A stretch of DNA of 13,631 bases from Dokdonella_A sp036518555 (GCF_036518555.1 NZ_DATDMY010000143.1:1-13631); one strand, 5' to 3'; shown: positions 1 to 7,005, numbered from the stretch's first letter. Translations and numbers: made by a program. Notes: generated from the sequence alone by a model not told the origin.

Positions 1-39
1 TTCATGAAGATCGTTTCGCTCGCGCCGGAAGTCCTGTAA
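1..39 (+). CDS. rplN: 50S ribosomal protein L14, C-terminal end (partial)
   Basis: Only the last 12 codons and a TAA stop are present; they translate to FMKIVSLAPEVL, the conserved C-terminus of bacterial L14. L14 is a 50S protein at the subunit interface. Its position directly before rplX is the canonical spc-operon order. The gap to rplX is 13 nt, which implies co-transcription. The rest of the gene lies outside the window, so nothing can be said about its integrity. Confidence 0.9.
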   Translation, partial: FMKIVSLAPEVL

Positions 40-52
40 CGAGGTTGATGCC

Positions 53-367
53 ATGAACCGTATCCGCAAGGGCGACCAGGTCCTGGTTATCGCCGGCAAG
101 AACAAGGGCCAGAAGGGCGAGGTGACGCGCGTCGCGGGTGAATCCGTGTTCGTGCAGAACATCAACCTGGTCAAGCGCCACACCAAGCCGAATCCGCAGG
201 CGAACCAGCCCGGCGGCATCGTCGAGCGTGAGGCTGCGATCCATATTTCCAACGTAATGCTGTTCAACACCGCTACCGGCAAGGGTGAGCGCGTGGGCTT
301 CAAGACGCTCGAAAACGGGCGCAAGGTCCGCGTGTACCGCTCGTCCGGCGAAGTGGTCGACGCCTGA
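53..367 (+). CDS. rplX: 50S ribosomal protein L24
   Basis: L24 is an assembly-initiating protein of the 50S subunit that binds 23S rRNA near its 5' end. The product is 104 aa, the same length as E. coli L24. Residues about 3-30 form a KOW motif (RKGDQVLVIAGKNKGQKGEV). The segment NLVKRHTKPNPQ and the following GGIVEREAAIHISNV are typical of the family. The ATG has a GAGGT ribosome binding site at 41-45 with good spacing. It lies between rplN and rplE (11-nt gap) in the conserved spc order. Nothing in it is unusual, and identification is secure from sequence and context. Confidence 0.97.
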   Translation: MNRIRKGDQVLVIAGKNKGQKGEVTRVAGESVFVQNINLVKRHTKPNPQANQPGGIVEREAAIHISNVMLFNTATGKGERVGFKTLENGRKVRVYRSSGEVVDA

Positions 368-378
368 GGCCTGCCGAC

Positions 379-918
379 ATGACCCGCCTTGAAAAGATCT
401 ACAAAGAACAGGTCGTGCCGAAGCTGACCCAGCGTTTCGGCTACACCAACCCGATGCAGGTGCCGCGCCTGTCCAAGATCACGCTCAACATGGGTGTGGG
501 CGAGGCGGTCGGCAACAAGAAGATCCTCGAGAACGCCGTGGCCGACATGGCGAAGATCGCCGGTCAGAAGCCGATCGTGACGCTGTCCCGCAAGGCGCAT
601 GCGACGTTCAAGATCCGCGAGAACTGGCCGATCGGCTGCAAGGTGACGCTTCGTCGACACCGCATGTTCGAGTTCTTCGACCGCCTGATCAACATTTCGC
701 TGCCTCGCGTGCGCGACTTCCGCGGCATCTCGGGTCGTTCGTTCGATGGCCGCGGCAACTTCAACATGGGCCTGAAGGAACAGATCATCTTCCCCGAGAT
801 CGACTTCGACCAGATCGACGCGCTGCGCGGCATGGACATCGCGATCACGACGACCGCCCGTACCGACGAGGAAGCGAAGGCGCTGCTCGAGGCGTTCAAC
901 TTCCCGTTCCGCAACTGA
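379..918 (+). CDS. rplE: 50S ribosomal protein L5
   Basis: L5 belongs to the 5S rRNA-L5-L18 central protuberance complex of the 50S subunit and contacts the P-site tRNA. The product is 179 aa, as expected. Family motifs are visible: ITLNMGVGEA near residue 35, then GQKPIVTLSRKA and IGCKVTLRR. Further on are LPRVRDFRGIS and the C-terminal GMDIAITTTARTDEEAKALL. A GAGG stretch overlapping the rplX stop (366-369) gives a ribosome binding site 9 nt before the ATG. In E. coli the spc operon is translationally repressed by S8 binding near the start of rplE. I did not find a clear S8-binding helix here by eye. Confidence 0.97.
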   Translation: MTRLEKIYKEQVVPKLTQRFGYTNPMQVPRLSKITLNMGVGEAVGNKKILENAVADMAKIAGQKPIVTLSRKAHATFKIRENWPIGCKVTLRRHRMFEFFDRLINISLPRVRDFRGISGRSFDGRGNFNMGLKEQIIFPEIDFDQIDALRGMDIAITTTARTDEEAKALLEAFNFPFRN

Positions 919-943
919 CAGCGCGACAGCAGGATCCAGGATT

Positions 944-1249
944 ATGGCCAAGACTTCGATGATCAACCGCGATCTCAAGCGCGCCAAGCTCGTGAAGCGG
1001 CATGCCGCCAAGCGCGTGGAGCTCAAGAAGATCGTCTCCAGCACGACGGCGTCGTACGACGAGAAGCTCGCCGCTGCAGTGAAGCTGCAGAAGCTGCCGC
1101 GGGACTCGAGCCCCTCGCGCAAGCGCAATCGTTGCGAGCTGACCGGCCGCTCGCGCGGCGTCTACAGCAAGTTCGGCCTCGCGCGCCACAAGCTGCGCGA
1201 AGCGACCATGCGCGGCGACGTACCGGGTCTGCGCAAGGCCAGCTGGTAA
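944..1249 (+). CDS. rpsN: 30S ribosomal protein S14, zinc-free type
   Basis: S14 is a 30S head protein that contacts 16S rRNA helices near the A site. The product is 101 aa, the long form that lacks the CxxC...CxxC zinc-binding cysteines; only one cysteine, in KRNRCELTGRSRG, is visible. The C-terminal YSKFGLARHKLREATMRGDVPG block is diagnostic. AGGA at 931-934 gives the ribosome binding site. It sits between rplE (25-nt gap) and rpsH. The 86-nt spacer to rpsH is longer than its neighbours and contains a 20-bp perfect palindrome, annotated separately. Confidence 0.97.
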   Translation: MAKTSMINRDLKRAKLVKRHAAKRVELKKIVSSTTASYDEKLAAAVKLQKLPRDSSPSRKRNRCELTGRSRGVYSKFGLARHKLREATMRGDVPGLRKASW

Positions 1250-1256
1250 TCGCAAA

Positions 1257-1276
1257 CCCGGCCGACGTCGGCCGGG
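1257..1276 (+). repeat. 20-bp perfect palindrome in the rpsN-rpsH spacer
   Basis: The sequence CCCGGCCGACGTCGGCCGGG is its own reverse complement. It begins 7 nt after the rpsN stop codon. In RNA it can fold into an 8-bp GC stem closed by an ACGT loop. No T-run follows, so it is a poor intrinsic terminator. A processing, pausing or mRNA-protecting role is possible. A second short inverted repeat (ATCAA/TTGAT) follows around 1280-1291. Confidence 0.7.
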
Positions 1277-1335
1277 CCAATCAAAATTGATCATTCGCAT
1301 TTCGCGGATATCGGTGCACTCAGAGGTGTTTTTTC

Positions 1336-1731
1336 ATGAGCATGACTGATCCCATCGCCGACATGTTTACGCGCATTCGCAATGCGCAGGCCACGGGCAA
1401 GCGTTCCGTGGCGATGCCGGCCTCACGCGTGAAGCACGCAATCGCCAACCTGCTTAAGGACGAGGGCTACGTCGCCGACGTGCAGACGAACACCGTCGAG
1501 GGCAAGGCGAAGCTCGAGATCGCCCTCAAGTATTACGAGGGCAAGCCGGTCATCGAGCGGATCGAGCGCGTCAGCCGCTCGGGCCTGCGCGTGTATCGCG
1601 GCAAGGACGAGTTGCCGCGGGTCCTCAATGGCCTCGGCATTTCGATCGTTTCCACGTCGTCCGGCATCATGACCGACGCGCAGGCTCGCAAGAAGGGGCT
1701 GGGCGGCGAAGTCATCGGCCTGGTCGCCTAA
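1336..1731 (+). CDS. rpsH: 30S ribosomal protein S8
   Basis: S8 binds the central domain of 16S rRNA early in 30S assembly; in E. coli it is also the translational repressor of the spc operon. The product is 131 aa. The N-terminal MTDPIADMFTRIRNAQ block is typical, as are the C-terminal ISIVSTSSGIMTDAQARKKGLGGEV residues. There are two possible ATGs, 1336 and 1342. I chose 1336 because GAGGTG at 1323-1328 is 7 nt upstream of it, whereas 1342 would be 13 nt away. A T6 run lies between this ribosome binding site and the start. Confidence 0.97.
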   Translation: MSMTDPIADMFTRIRNAQATGKRSVAMPASRVKHAIANLLKDEGYVADVQTNTVEGKAKLEIALKYYEGKPVIERIERVSRSGLRVYRGKDELPRVLNGLGISIVSTSSGIMTDAQARKKGLGGEVIGLVA

Positions 1732-1751
1732 GTTTCTTGGAGAGATAAGAC

Positions 1752-2279
1752 ATGTCCCGCGTTGCCAAGAAACCCATTGCCCTGCCGAAGGGCGTCGAGT
1801 GCCAGGTCAAGGCCGATGCGATCACCGTGAAGGGCCCGAAGGGCACGCTCGCGATCGCGTCGCCGGCCGGAGTGAATGTAGCCGTCGATGGCGGCACCGT
1901 CACGCTCAGCGCCAAGAGCCCCAACGACACGAAGATGGCGGGTACCGCCCGTGCGTTGATCAACAACATGGTCACCGGCGTCAGCGAAGGCTACCAGCGC
2001 AAGCTGGAGCTGGTCGGCGTCGGCTACCGCGCCGCACTTGCAGGCAAGGATCTCAGCCTCACGCTCGGCTTTTCCCATCCGGTCGTCTTCAAGGCGCCGG
2101 AAGGCATCACGATCACGGTTCCGGCGCAGACCGAAATCCTGATCGCGGGTGCGGACAAGCAGCGCGTGGGCGAAGTCGCCGCGAAGATCCGCGCCTTCCG
2201 CCCGCCGGAACCCTACAAGGGCAAGGGCGTGCGTTACTCCGGCGAACAGATCACCCTCAAAGAGGCCAAGAAGGCGTAG
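1752..2279 (+). CDS. rplF: 50S ribosomal protein L6
   Basis: L6 binds 23S rRNA domain VI near the sarcin-ricin loop and the GTPase-associated region. The product is 175 aa, with two tandem L6 domains (about residues 11-82 and 90-164). The start MSRVAKKPI and the C-terminal signature PPEPYKGKGVRYSGE are diagnostic. GGAG at 1739-1742 provides the ribosome binding site. It follows rpsH by 20 nt. The 80-nt spacer to rplR is longer than expected and contains two hairpins. Confidence 0.97.
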   Translation: MSRVAKKPIALPKGVECQVKADAITVKGPKGTLAIASPAGVNVAVDGGTVTLSAKSPNDTKMAGTARALINNMVTGVSEGYQRKLELVGVGYRAALAGKDLSLTLGFSHPVVFKAPEGITITVPAQTEILIAGADKQRVGEVAAKIRAFRPPEPYKGKGVRYSGEQITLKEAKKA

Positions 2280-2317
2280 TGCGGGCTTCCCGCAGGGGCT
2301 CGGCCATGCCCGGCCGG
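2280..2317 (+). repeat. Two tandem hairpins in the rplF-rplR spacer
   Basis: Immediately after the rplF stop, TGCGGG (2280-2285) and CCCGCA (2289-2294) form a 6-bp stem with a 3-nt loop. CGGCC (2301-2305) and GGCCG (2312-2316) form a second stem with a 6-nt loop, extendable by a T-G pair. There is no U-tract, so termination is unlikely. The role is unknown; post-transcriptional processing or attenuation is possible. Confidence 0.5.
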
Positions 2318-2359
2318 ACTTCTCACTAGAGCTGCCGATCCGCTTCTGGAATTACGACC

Positions 2360-2713
2360 ATGGAAAAGAACATCGCAAGACTCCGCCGCGCCAAGTCGAC
2401 GCGCGCGCACATCCGCACGCTGGGCGTGCCGCGCCTGAGCGTGCATCGCAGCGGCCAGCACATCTATGCGCAGGTGCAGACCGCCGACGGCGACAAGGTG
2501 ATCGCTGCCGCGTCGACCACGCAGAAGGCGATTGCCGAAGGCCTCAAGGGCACGAAGAACAAGACCGCAGCCGCAGCCGTCGGCAAGGCGGTCGCCGAGG
2601 CCGCCATCAAGGCGGGCATCGAGAAGGTCGCGTTCGACCGTTCGGGCTTTCGCTACCATGGCCGCATCCAGGCGCTCGCGGACGCGGCGCGCGAGGCGGG
2701 CCTGAAGTTCTGA
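2360..2713 (+). CDS. rplR: 50S ribosomal protein L18
   Basis: L18 binds 5S rRNA and, with L5, joins it to the 50S central protuberance. The product is 117 aa, standard length. The basic N-terminus is followed by RLSVHRSGQHIYAQV. The C-terminal AFDRSGFRYHGRIQALADAAREAGL block is diagnostic. The ribosome binding site is weak (GGA at 2348-2350). The gene lies between rplF (80-nt spacer) and rpsE (183-nt spacer), both longer than in E. coli and both carrying hairpins. The coding sequence is normal. Confidence 0.97.
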   Translation: MEKNIARLRRAKSTRAHIRTLGVPRLSVHRSGQHIYAQVQTADGDKVIAAASTTQKAIAEGLKGTKNKTAAAAVGKAVAEAAIKAGIEKVAFDRSGFRYHGRIQALADAAREAGLKF

Positions 2714-2896
2714 TCCCCCGCGGCCGTTCGCGGCCGTGCGGGAGCGTGCAACGATTCCGGCTTGCTGCCGGGCGCCAGGGCTGGCGCATGCGTGACCGGA
2801 TTGAGCCGTTCCGGAACCGTTCCATCACAACTCCAAGCGGCGTTGCCGCAAGCAGAAGTCCGCAACCGCTCCGGCGGGCGGCATGACAGGTGAAAC
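2714..2896 (+). other. Long structured spacer between rplR and rpsE
   Basis: This 183-nt gap lies in the middle of the spc cluster and holds at least three possible hairpins. The first pairs CCCG+CGGCCG (2717-2726) with CGGCCG+TG+CGGG (2731-2742): ten base pairs with a 2-nt bulge and a TTCG loop. The second is GCGCCA/TGGCGC (2772-2777 and 2782-2787, 4-nt loop). The third is GCGGC/GCCGC (2837-2841 and 2845-2849). CCGTTCC occurs twice (2806-2812 and 2817-2823). I see no credible small ORF with a ribosome binding site and no good promoter. Confidence 0.55.
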
Positions 2897-3409
2897 ATGG
2901 CGAATACGAACGAACGTGAGAACAGCGACGGCTTCCTCGAGAAGCTGATCGCGGTCAACCGCGTGGCGAAGACCGTCAAGGGCGGCCGCCAGATGAGCTT
3001 CACGGCGCTGACGGTGGTCGGCGATGGCGATGGACGCGTCGGCTTCGGTTACGGCAAGGCACGTGAAGTGCCGGTCGCGATCTCCAAGGCGATGGAACGT
3101 GCGCGCAAGGGCATGGTCAAGGTGGACCTCAACAACGGCACGCTGTTCCATGCGGTGAAGGCCAACCATGGCGCAGCCAAGGTGTTCATGCAGCCGGCGT
3201 CGGAAGGTACCGGCGTGATCGCGGGCGGCGCGATGCGCGCCGTTCTCGAGGTGGTCGGCGTCAAGAACGTGCTGGCCAAGGCGGTCGGCTCGCGCAATCC
3301 GATCAATCTGGTGCGCGCGACGATCAATGGCCTGCAGGCGATGGTGTCGCCGGCGCGCATTGCGTCCAAGCGCGGCAAGTCGGTCGACGAGGTGATGGGC
3401 AATGGCTAA
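2897..3409 (+). CDS. rpsE: 30S ribosomal protein S5
   Basis: S5 shapes the mRNA entry channel of the 30S subunit with S3 and S4 and influences decoding accuracy. The product is 170 aa. Residues about 15-80 form the S5 double-stranded-RNA-binding domain (SFTALTVVGDGDGRVGFGYG, then KAREVPVAI). Residues from about 90 form the C-terminal S5 fold. AGGTGA (2888-2893) is the ribosome binding site. The 3' end overlaps rpmD by 8 nt, which suggests translational coupling. The ribosome binding site for rpmD is embedded in the last codons of this gene. Confidence 0.97.
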   Translation: MANTNERENSDGFLEKLIAVNRVAKTVKGGRQMSFTALTVVGDGDGRVGFGYGKAREVPVAISKAMERARKGMVKVDLNNGTLFHAVKANHGAAKVFMQPASEGTGVIAGGAMRAVLEVVGVKNVLAKAVGSRNPINLVRATINGLQAMVSPARIASKRGKSVDEVMGNG

Positions 3410-3608
3410 GACGAAGGCGATGGAAGGCAAGACGATCCGCGTCCGCCTGTTCAAGAGCATCAACGGTTGCCAGGAGCGCCATCGCATCAGTGTTCGCGCG
3501 CTCGGTCTGCGCAAGCTCAATGATGTGCGCGAACTGGTGGATTCGCCGTCGGTGCGTGGCCTGATCAATCAGGTCAGCTATCTGGTCCGCATCGAAGAGA
3601 GCGCCTGA
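3402..3608 (+). CDS. rpmD: 50S ribosomal protein L30
   Basis: L30 is a small 50S protein bound to 23S rRNA domain II. The product is 68 aa, about 8 residues longer at the N-terminus than the usual 59-60. The core KTIRVRLFKSINGCQERH is followed by ALGLRKLN. The C-terminal SPSVRGLINQVSYLVRIEE is typical of the family. I chose the ATG at 3402 because AGGTGA (3390-3395), inside rpsE, is a near-ideal ribosome binding site 6 nt upstream. The in-frame ATG at 3420 would give 62 aa, but its GAAGG is only about 2 nt away. The start overlaps rpsE by 8 nt, so the two are probably translationally coupled. Confidence 0.95.
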   Translation: MAKTKAMEGKTIRVRLFKSINGCQERHRISVRALGLRKLNDVRELVDSPSVRGLINQVSYLVRIEESA

Positions 3609-3614
3609 GGCGCC

Positions 3615-3644
3615 CGGGGCATTGAACTCGCGTTCGATGCCTCG
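3615..3644 (+). repeat. 13-bp stem-loop in the rpmD-rplO spacer
   Basis: Positions 3615-3627 pair with 3632-3644 without a mismatch; two of the 13 pairs are G-T (G-U in RNA). The loop is TCGC. The arms read CGGGGCATTGAAC and GTTCGATGCCTCG. No T-run follows, and the rplO ribosome binding site (GGAG, 3661-3664) is 16 nt downstream. It is the most stable-looking intercistronic helix of the spc part and could be a protein-binding or RNase-processing site. Confidence 0.65.
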
Positions 3645-3673
3645 ACCTAGCAATTTCTCTGGAGTCGATTGAC

Positions 3674-4108
3674 ATGCGTCTCAACACACTCAAGCCCGCC
3701 GCAGGTGCCCGCAAGGATCGCGTCCGTGTCGGTCGCGGCATCGGTTCGGGGCTCGGCAAGACGGCCGGTCGCGGCCACAAGGGCCAGTACGCGCGTGCGG
3801 GCAAGGGCAAGGTCAAGGCCGGCTTCGAAGGTGGCCAGATGCCGCTGCAGCGCCGCTTGCCGAAGGTCGGTTTCCGCTCGAAGAAGGCACACGAAGTCAG
3901 CGAAGTGCTGCTGTACCAGCTCGATTCGTTGAAGGCCGACGTGGTCGATTTCGACGTGCTCAAGGGCGCCGGACTGATCGGGACGCGCGCCGCGCGGGCG
4001 AAGATCGTGAAGAAGGGCGAGATCAAGCGAGCGGTGAAGCTCAAGGGCGTGGCGGTCACCGCCGGCGCCAAGGCCGCGATCGAGGCTGCCGGCGGCAGCG
4101 TGGAGTAA
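3674..4108 (+). CDS. rplO: 50S ribosomal protein L15
   Basis: L15 is a late-assembly 50S protein whose N-terminal extension reaches into 23S rRNA. The product is 144 aa. The glycine- and arginine-rich N-terminus (RVGRGIGSGLGKTAGRGHKG) is typical, as is the EGGQMPLQRRLPKVGF block near residue 55. The C-terminal region ends in AAIEAAGGSVE. GGAG at 3661-3664 is 9 nt before the ATG. secY begins 4 nt after the stop, so translation of the two is likely coupled. Confidence 0.97.
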   Translation: MRLNTLKPAAGARKDRVRVGRGIGSGLGKTAGRGHKGQYARAGKGKVKAGFEGGQMPLQRRLPKVGFRSKKAHEVSEVLLYQLDSLKADVVDFDVLKGAGLIGTRAARAKIVKKGEIKRAVKLKGVAVTAGAKAAIEAAGGSVE

Positions 4109-4112
4109 GCGC

Positions 4113-5426
4113 GTGGCGTCTTCGCAGTCGAATCCGCTCGCTTCGCTCGGCAAGTTGACCGAGCTGAAGCAACGCCTGCTGTTCGTGGTCGGCGCACTCG
4201 TCGTGTACCGGCTCGGTTCGTTCATTCCCGTGCCGGGTGTCAACCCGGAGGAGATGGCGCGCCGCATCCAGCAGGGCGGCGGGCTGCTCGACATGTTCAA
4301 CATGTTCTCGGGCGGTGCGTTGAGCCGACTGTCGATCTTCGCCCTCGGCGTCATTCCGTACATCTCGGCATCGATCATCGTCCAGATGTTCGCGTCCGTG
4401 ATCCCTAGCTGGCAGCAGCTGCGCAAGGAAGGCGAGGCAGGTCGGCGCAAGCTGACCACGTATACGCGCCTCGGAACCGTTGCGCTGGCGCTGTTCCAGT
4501 CGTTCGGCGTCGCCTCGATGCTGCAGACGCAGGCGGGCATCGTCTACGCGCCCGGCCCGAGCTTCATCTTCACGACCGTCGTGGGCCTCACCGCCGGCAC
4601 GATGTTCCTCATGTGGCTGGGCGAACAGATCACCGAACGCGGCATCGGCAATGGCATTTCGCTGCTGATCTTCTCCGGCATCGTCGCCGGGCTGCCGGCC
4701 GCGGTCGTGCATACGCTCGGCATGGCGCAGACGGGCGAATTGCCGATCCTGCGGGTTCTGATCGTGTTCGTGATCGTGCTCGCGGTCACCGCGTTCGTCG
4801 TGTTCATGGAGCGTGGCCAGCGTCGGATCACGGTGAACTACGCACGGCGGCAGGGCGGGGCAGGCAAGGCGTACATGAACCAGAGTTCGCACTTGCCGCT
4901 CAAGATCAACATGTCGGGCGTGATCCCGCCGATCTTCGCGTCCTCGCTGCTGATGTTCCCGGCGACGGCGGCAACCTGGTTCAACAACGCCAACGAGATC
5001 CACTGGCTGCAGGTGCTCACGGCGTCGCTCGGTCCGGGCGAGCCGCTGCACATGCTGCTGTACGCGCTGCTCATCATCGTGTTCGCGTACTTCTACACGG
5101 CGTTGACGTTCAATTCGCAGGAGACCGCGGACAACCTGAAGCGGTCCGGCGCGTTGATTCCGGGACTGCGCCCGGGCAAGGCGACGGCCGACTACATCGA
5201 CGGCGTACTGACACGCCTTACCGGCGCCGGCGCGCTGTATCTCGTCGCGGTTTGCCTGGTGCCGGACATCCTGCGCAACGCGTGGCACGTGCCGTTCTAT
5301 TTCGGTGGTACGTCCCTGCTGATCGTGGTGGTCGTGGTCATGGACTTCACCGCCCAGATCCAGGCGCACCTGGTTTCCCACCAGTACGAAAGTCTGCTCA
5401 AGAAGGCGAATTTGCGCGGCCGTTGA
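4113..5426 (+). CDS. secY: Protein translocase subunit SecY
   Basis: SecY is the membrane channel of the SecYEG translocon for protein export and membrane insertion. The product is 437 aa, the usual length, with ten predicted transmembrane segments. Conserved blocks are visible: LGVIPYISASIIVQ (TM2), GEQITERGIGNGISLLIFSG (TM4-5), ERGQRRITVNYARRQ and the plug-region GGALSRLSIFALG. The start is GTG at 4113. It is supported by GGAG at 4102-4105, which overlaps the end of rplO, and by the canonical N-terminal continuation LASLGKLTELKQRLLFVV. The reading frame is intact. Confidence 0.97.
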   Translation: MASSQSNPLASLGKLTELKQRLLFVVGALVVYRLGSFIPVPGVNPEEMARRIQQGGGLLDMFNMFSGGALSRLSIFALGVIPYISASIIVQMFASVIPSWQQLRKEGEAGRRKLTTYTRLGTVALALFQSFGVASMLQTQAGIVYAPGPSFIFTTVVGLTAGTMFLMWLGEQITERGIGNGISLLIFSGIVAGLPAAVVHTLGMAQTGELPILRVLIVFVIVLAVTAFVVFMERGQRRITVNYARRQGGAGKAYMNQSSHLPLKINMSGVIPPIFASSLLMFPATAATWFNNANEIHWLQVLTASLGPGEPLHMLLYALLIIVFAYFYTALTFNSQETADNLKRSGALIPGLRPGKATADYIDGVLTRLTGAGALYLVAVCLVPDILRNAWHVPFYFGGTSLLIVVVVVMDFTAQIQAHLVSHQYESLLKKANLRGR

Positions 5427-5443
5427 GCGGTAAAGGTCCAAGT

Positions 5444-5468
5444 CCGGCCCCGAGCGGGCCGGGGGTTT
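5444..5468 (+). terminator. GC-rich hairpin after secY, possible terminator or attenuator
   Basis: CCGGCCC (5444-5450) and GGGCCGG (5456-5462) form a perfect 7-bp stem with a CGAGC loop, followed by GGGTTT. The T-run is only three bases, so termination may be partial. It begins 18 nt after the secY stop and lies directly upstream of a TATAAT box. That is consistent with a boundary between the spc and alpha transcription units. Confidence 0.5.
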
Positions 5469-5494
5469 CCCGGCAGCGGTAAACCGGATATAAT
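5466..5494 (+). promoter_or_regulatory. Candidate sigma70 promoter for the alpha cluster (rpsM onward)
   Basis: A perfect -10 hexamer TATAAT lies at 5489-5494 in otherwise very GC-rich DNA. At 17-nt spacing the -35 region is TTTCCC (5466-5471), a 3/6 match to TTGACA. The predicted start near 5501 would give a 5' leader of about 41 nt before the rpsM ATG at 5542. The leader includes a T7 run (5521-5527) and GGAG (5528-5531). The weak -35 is the main doubt. Confidence 0.5.
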
Positions 5495-5541
5495 GTCAAG
5501 TTCTCTGCGCACTTAAGTAGTTTTTTTGGAGATCAACAAGC

Positions 5542-5898
5542 ATGGCACGCATTGCGGGTGTCAATCTGCCGGTACAGAAGCATGTCGTGATCGGCCTGCA
5601 GAGCATTTTCGGCGTCGGCCGTTCGCGCGCGAAGAAGGTCTGCGACGGCGCGGGTGTCAATCCTGCCGCCAAGATCAAGGACCTGACCGAGGCCGAGGTC
5701 GACAAGCTGCGCCATGAAGTCGCCAAGTTCACGGTCGAAGGTGACCTGCGACGCGAGGTCGGCATGTCGATCAAGCGCCTGATCGACCTCGGTACCTACC
5801 GCGGCCTGCGCCACCGTCGCGGCCTCCCGCTGCGCGGGCAGCGCACCCGCACCAACGCGCGCACCCGCAAGGGCCCGCGCCGCGCCATCAAGAAGTAA
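5542..5898 (+). CDS. rpsM: 30S ribosomal protein S13
   Basis: S13 is a 30S head protein that forms intersubunit bridges with the 50S and contacts the P-site tRNA. The product is 118 aa. The start MARIAGVNLPVQKHVVIGL, the helix-two-turn-helix region and the basic C-terminal tail (RGLRHRRGLPLRGQRTRTNA, then RTRKGPRRAIKK) are diagnostic. GGAG at 5528-5531 is 10 nt before the ATG. In most gammaproteobacteria rpmJ lies between secY and rpsM; it is absent here. This is probably the first gene of an alpha-operon transcript. Confidence 0.97.
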   Translation: MARIAGVNLPVQKHVVIGLQSIFGVGRSRAKKVCDGAGVNPAAKIKDLTEAEVDKLRHEVAKFTVEGDLRREVGMSIKRLIDLGTYRGLRHRRGLPLRGQRTRTNARTRKGPRRAIKK

Positions 5899-5919
5899 TT
5901 TCGCAGGATATCCGGGCAA

Positions 5920-6312
5920 ATGAACAAACCCGTTGCAGTCAAGCCGAAGAAGAAGATCAAGCGCGTGGTGACGGATGCCGTCGCCCATGTGCAGGCTTCG
6001 TTCAACAACACGATCGTCACCATCACCGATCGCCAGGGCAATGCCCTTTCGTGGGCGACCGCGGGCGGTGCCGGCTTCCGTGGCTCGCGCAAGTCGACGC
6101 CGTTCGCCGCGCAGGTCGCCGCCGACAAGGCCGCGCGCGTGGCCGCCGACTATGGCGTGAAGACGGTCGAAGTGCGCATCAAGGGGCCGGGCCCGGGGCG
6201 TGAATCGGCCGTGCGCTCGCTGAACAATGCGGGCTTCAAGGTCACCAACATCATCGACGTGACGCCGATTCCGCACAACGGATGCCGTCCGCCGAAGAAG
6301 CGTCGCGTGTAA
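5920..6312 (+). CDS. rpsK: 30S ribosomal protein S11
   Basis: S11 lies on the 30S platform and helps form the E-site mRNA channel. The product is 130 aa. HVQASFNNTIVTITDRQGN near residue 22, SWATAGGAGFRGSRKSTPFA and the C-terminal IDVTPIPHNGCRPPKKRRV are family signatures. AGGA at 5905-5908 is the likely ribosome binding site. It follows rpsM by 21 nt and precedes rpsD by 15 nt, in the standard alpha-operon order. Confidence 0.97.
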   Translation: MNKPVAVKPKKKIKRVVTDAVAHVQASFNNTIVTITDRQGNALSWATAGGAGFRGSRKSTPFAAQVAADKAARVAADYGVKTVEVRIKGPGPGRESAVRSLNNAGFKVTNIIDVTPIPHNGCRPPKKRRV

Positions 6313-6327
6313 GGGGAATCAGGAACC

Positions 6328-6960
<633 letters not shown>

Positions 6961-6965
6961 GGAGG

Positions 6966-6980
6966 CCGGGCCCCGCCCGG
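6966..6980 (+). repeat. Short GC hairpin after rpsD
   Basis: CCGGGC (6966-6971) and GCCCGG (6975-6980) form a perfect 6-bp stem with a CCC loop. It starts right after the rpsD stop and an unused GGAGG. No T-run follows, so it is not a convincing terminator. It may slow ribosomes or nucleases between rpsD and rpoA. Confidence 0.45.
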
Positions 6981-7005
6981 ACCTTCGCAGGAACACATCA
7001 CTTTG

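Noticed and set aside
368..480. E. coli-like S8 repressor site near the rplE start
   Set aside because: The rplX-rplE gap is only 11 nt and I could not identify the S8 helix with its characteristic core by eye.
2149..2886. + strand frame (245 aa) covering the rplF end, rplR and the spacer
   Set aside because: It is an arginine-rich out-of-frame shadow of rplF and rplR; the part in the spacer has no start signal of its own.
4056..5441. - strand open frame (461 aa) antisense to secY
   Set aside because: The translation is low-complexity R/H/D/Q-rich with no ribosome binding site, and secY on the other strand has full family motifs.
5427..5541. Missed rpmJ (L36) gene between secY and rpsM
   Set aside because: No frame with the MKVR start or the L36 cysteine/histidine pattern is present, and the 115 nt are occupied by the hairpin, TATAAT and the leader.
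5501..5600. E. coli-like S4-binding pseudoknot at the rpsM start
   Set aside because: By eye I found no nested pairing resembling the E. coli alpha-operon pseudoknot. Only an ACTTAAGT palindrome (5511-5518) and a T7 run are visible. A covariance search is needed to exclude it fully.
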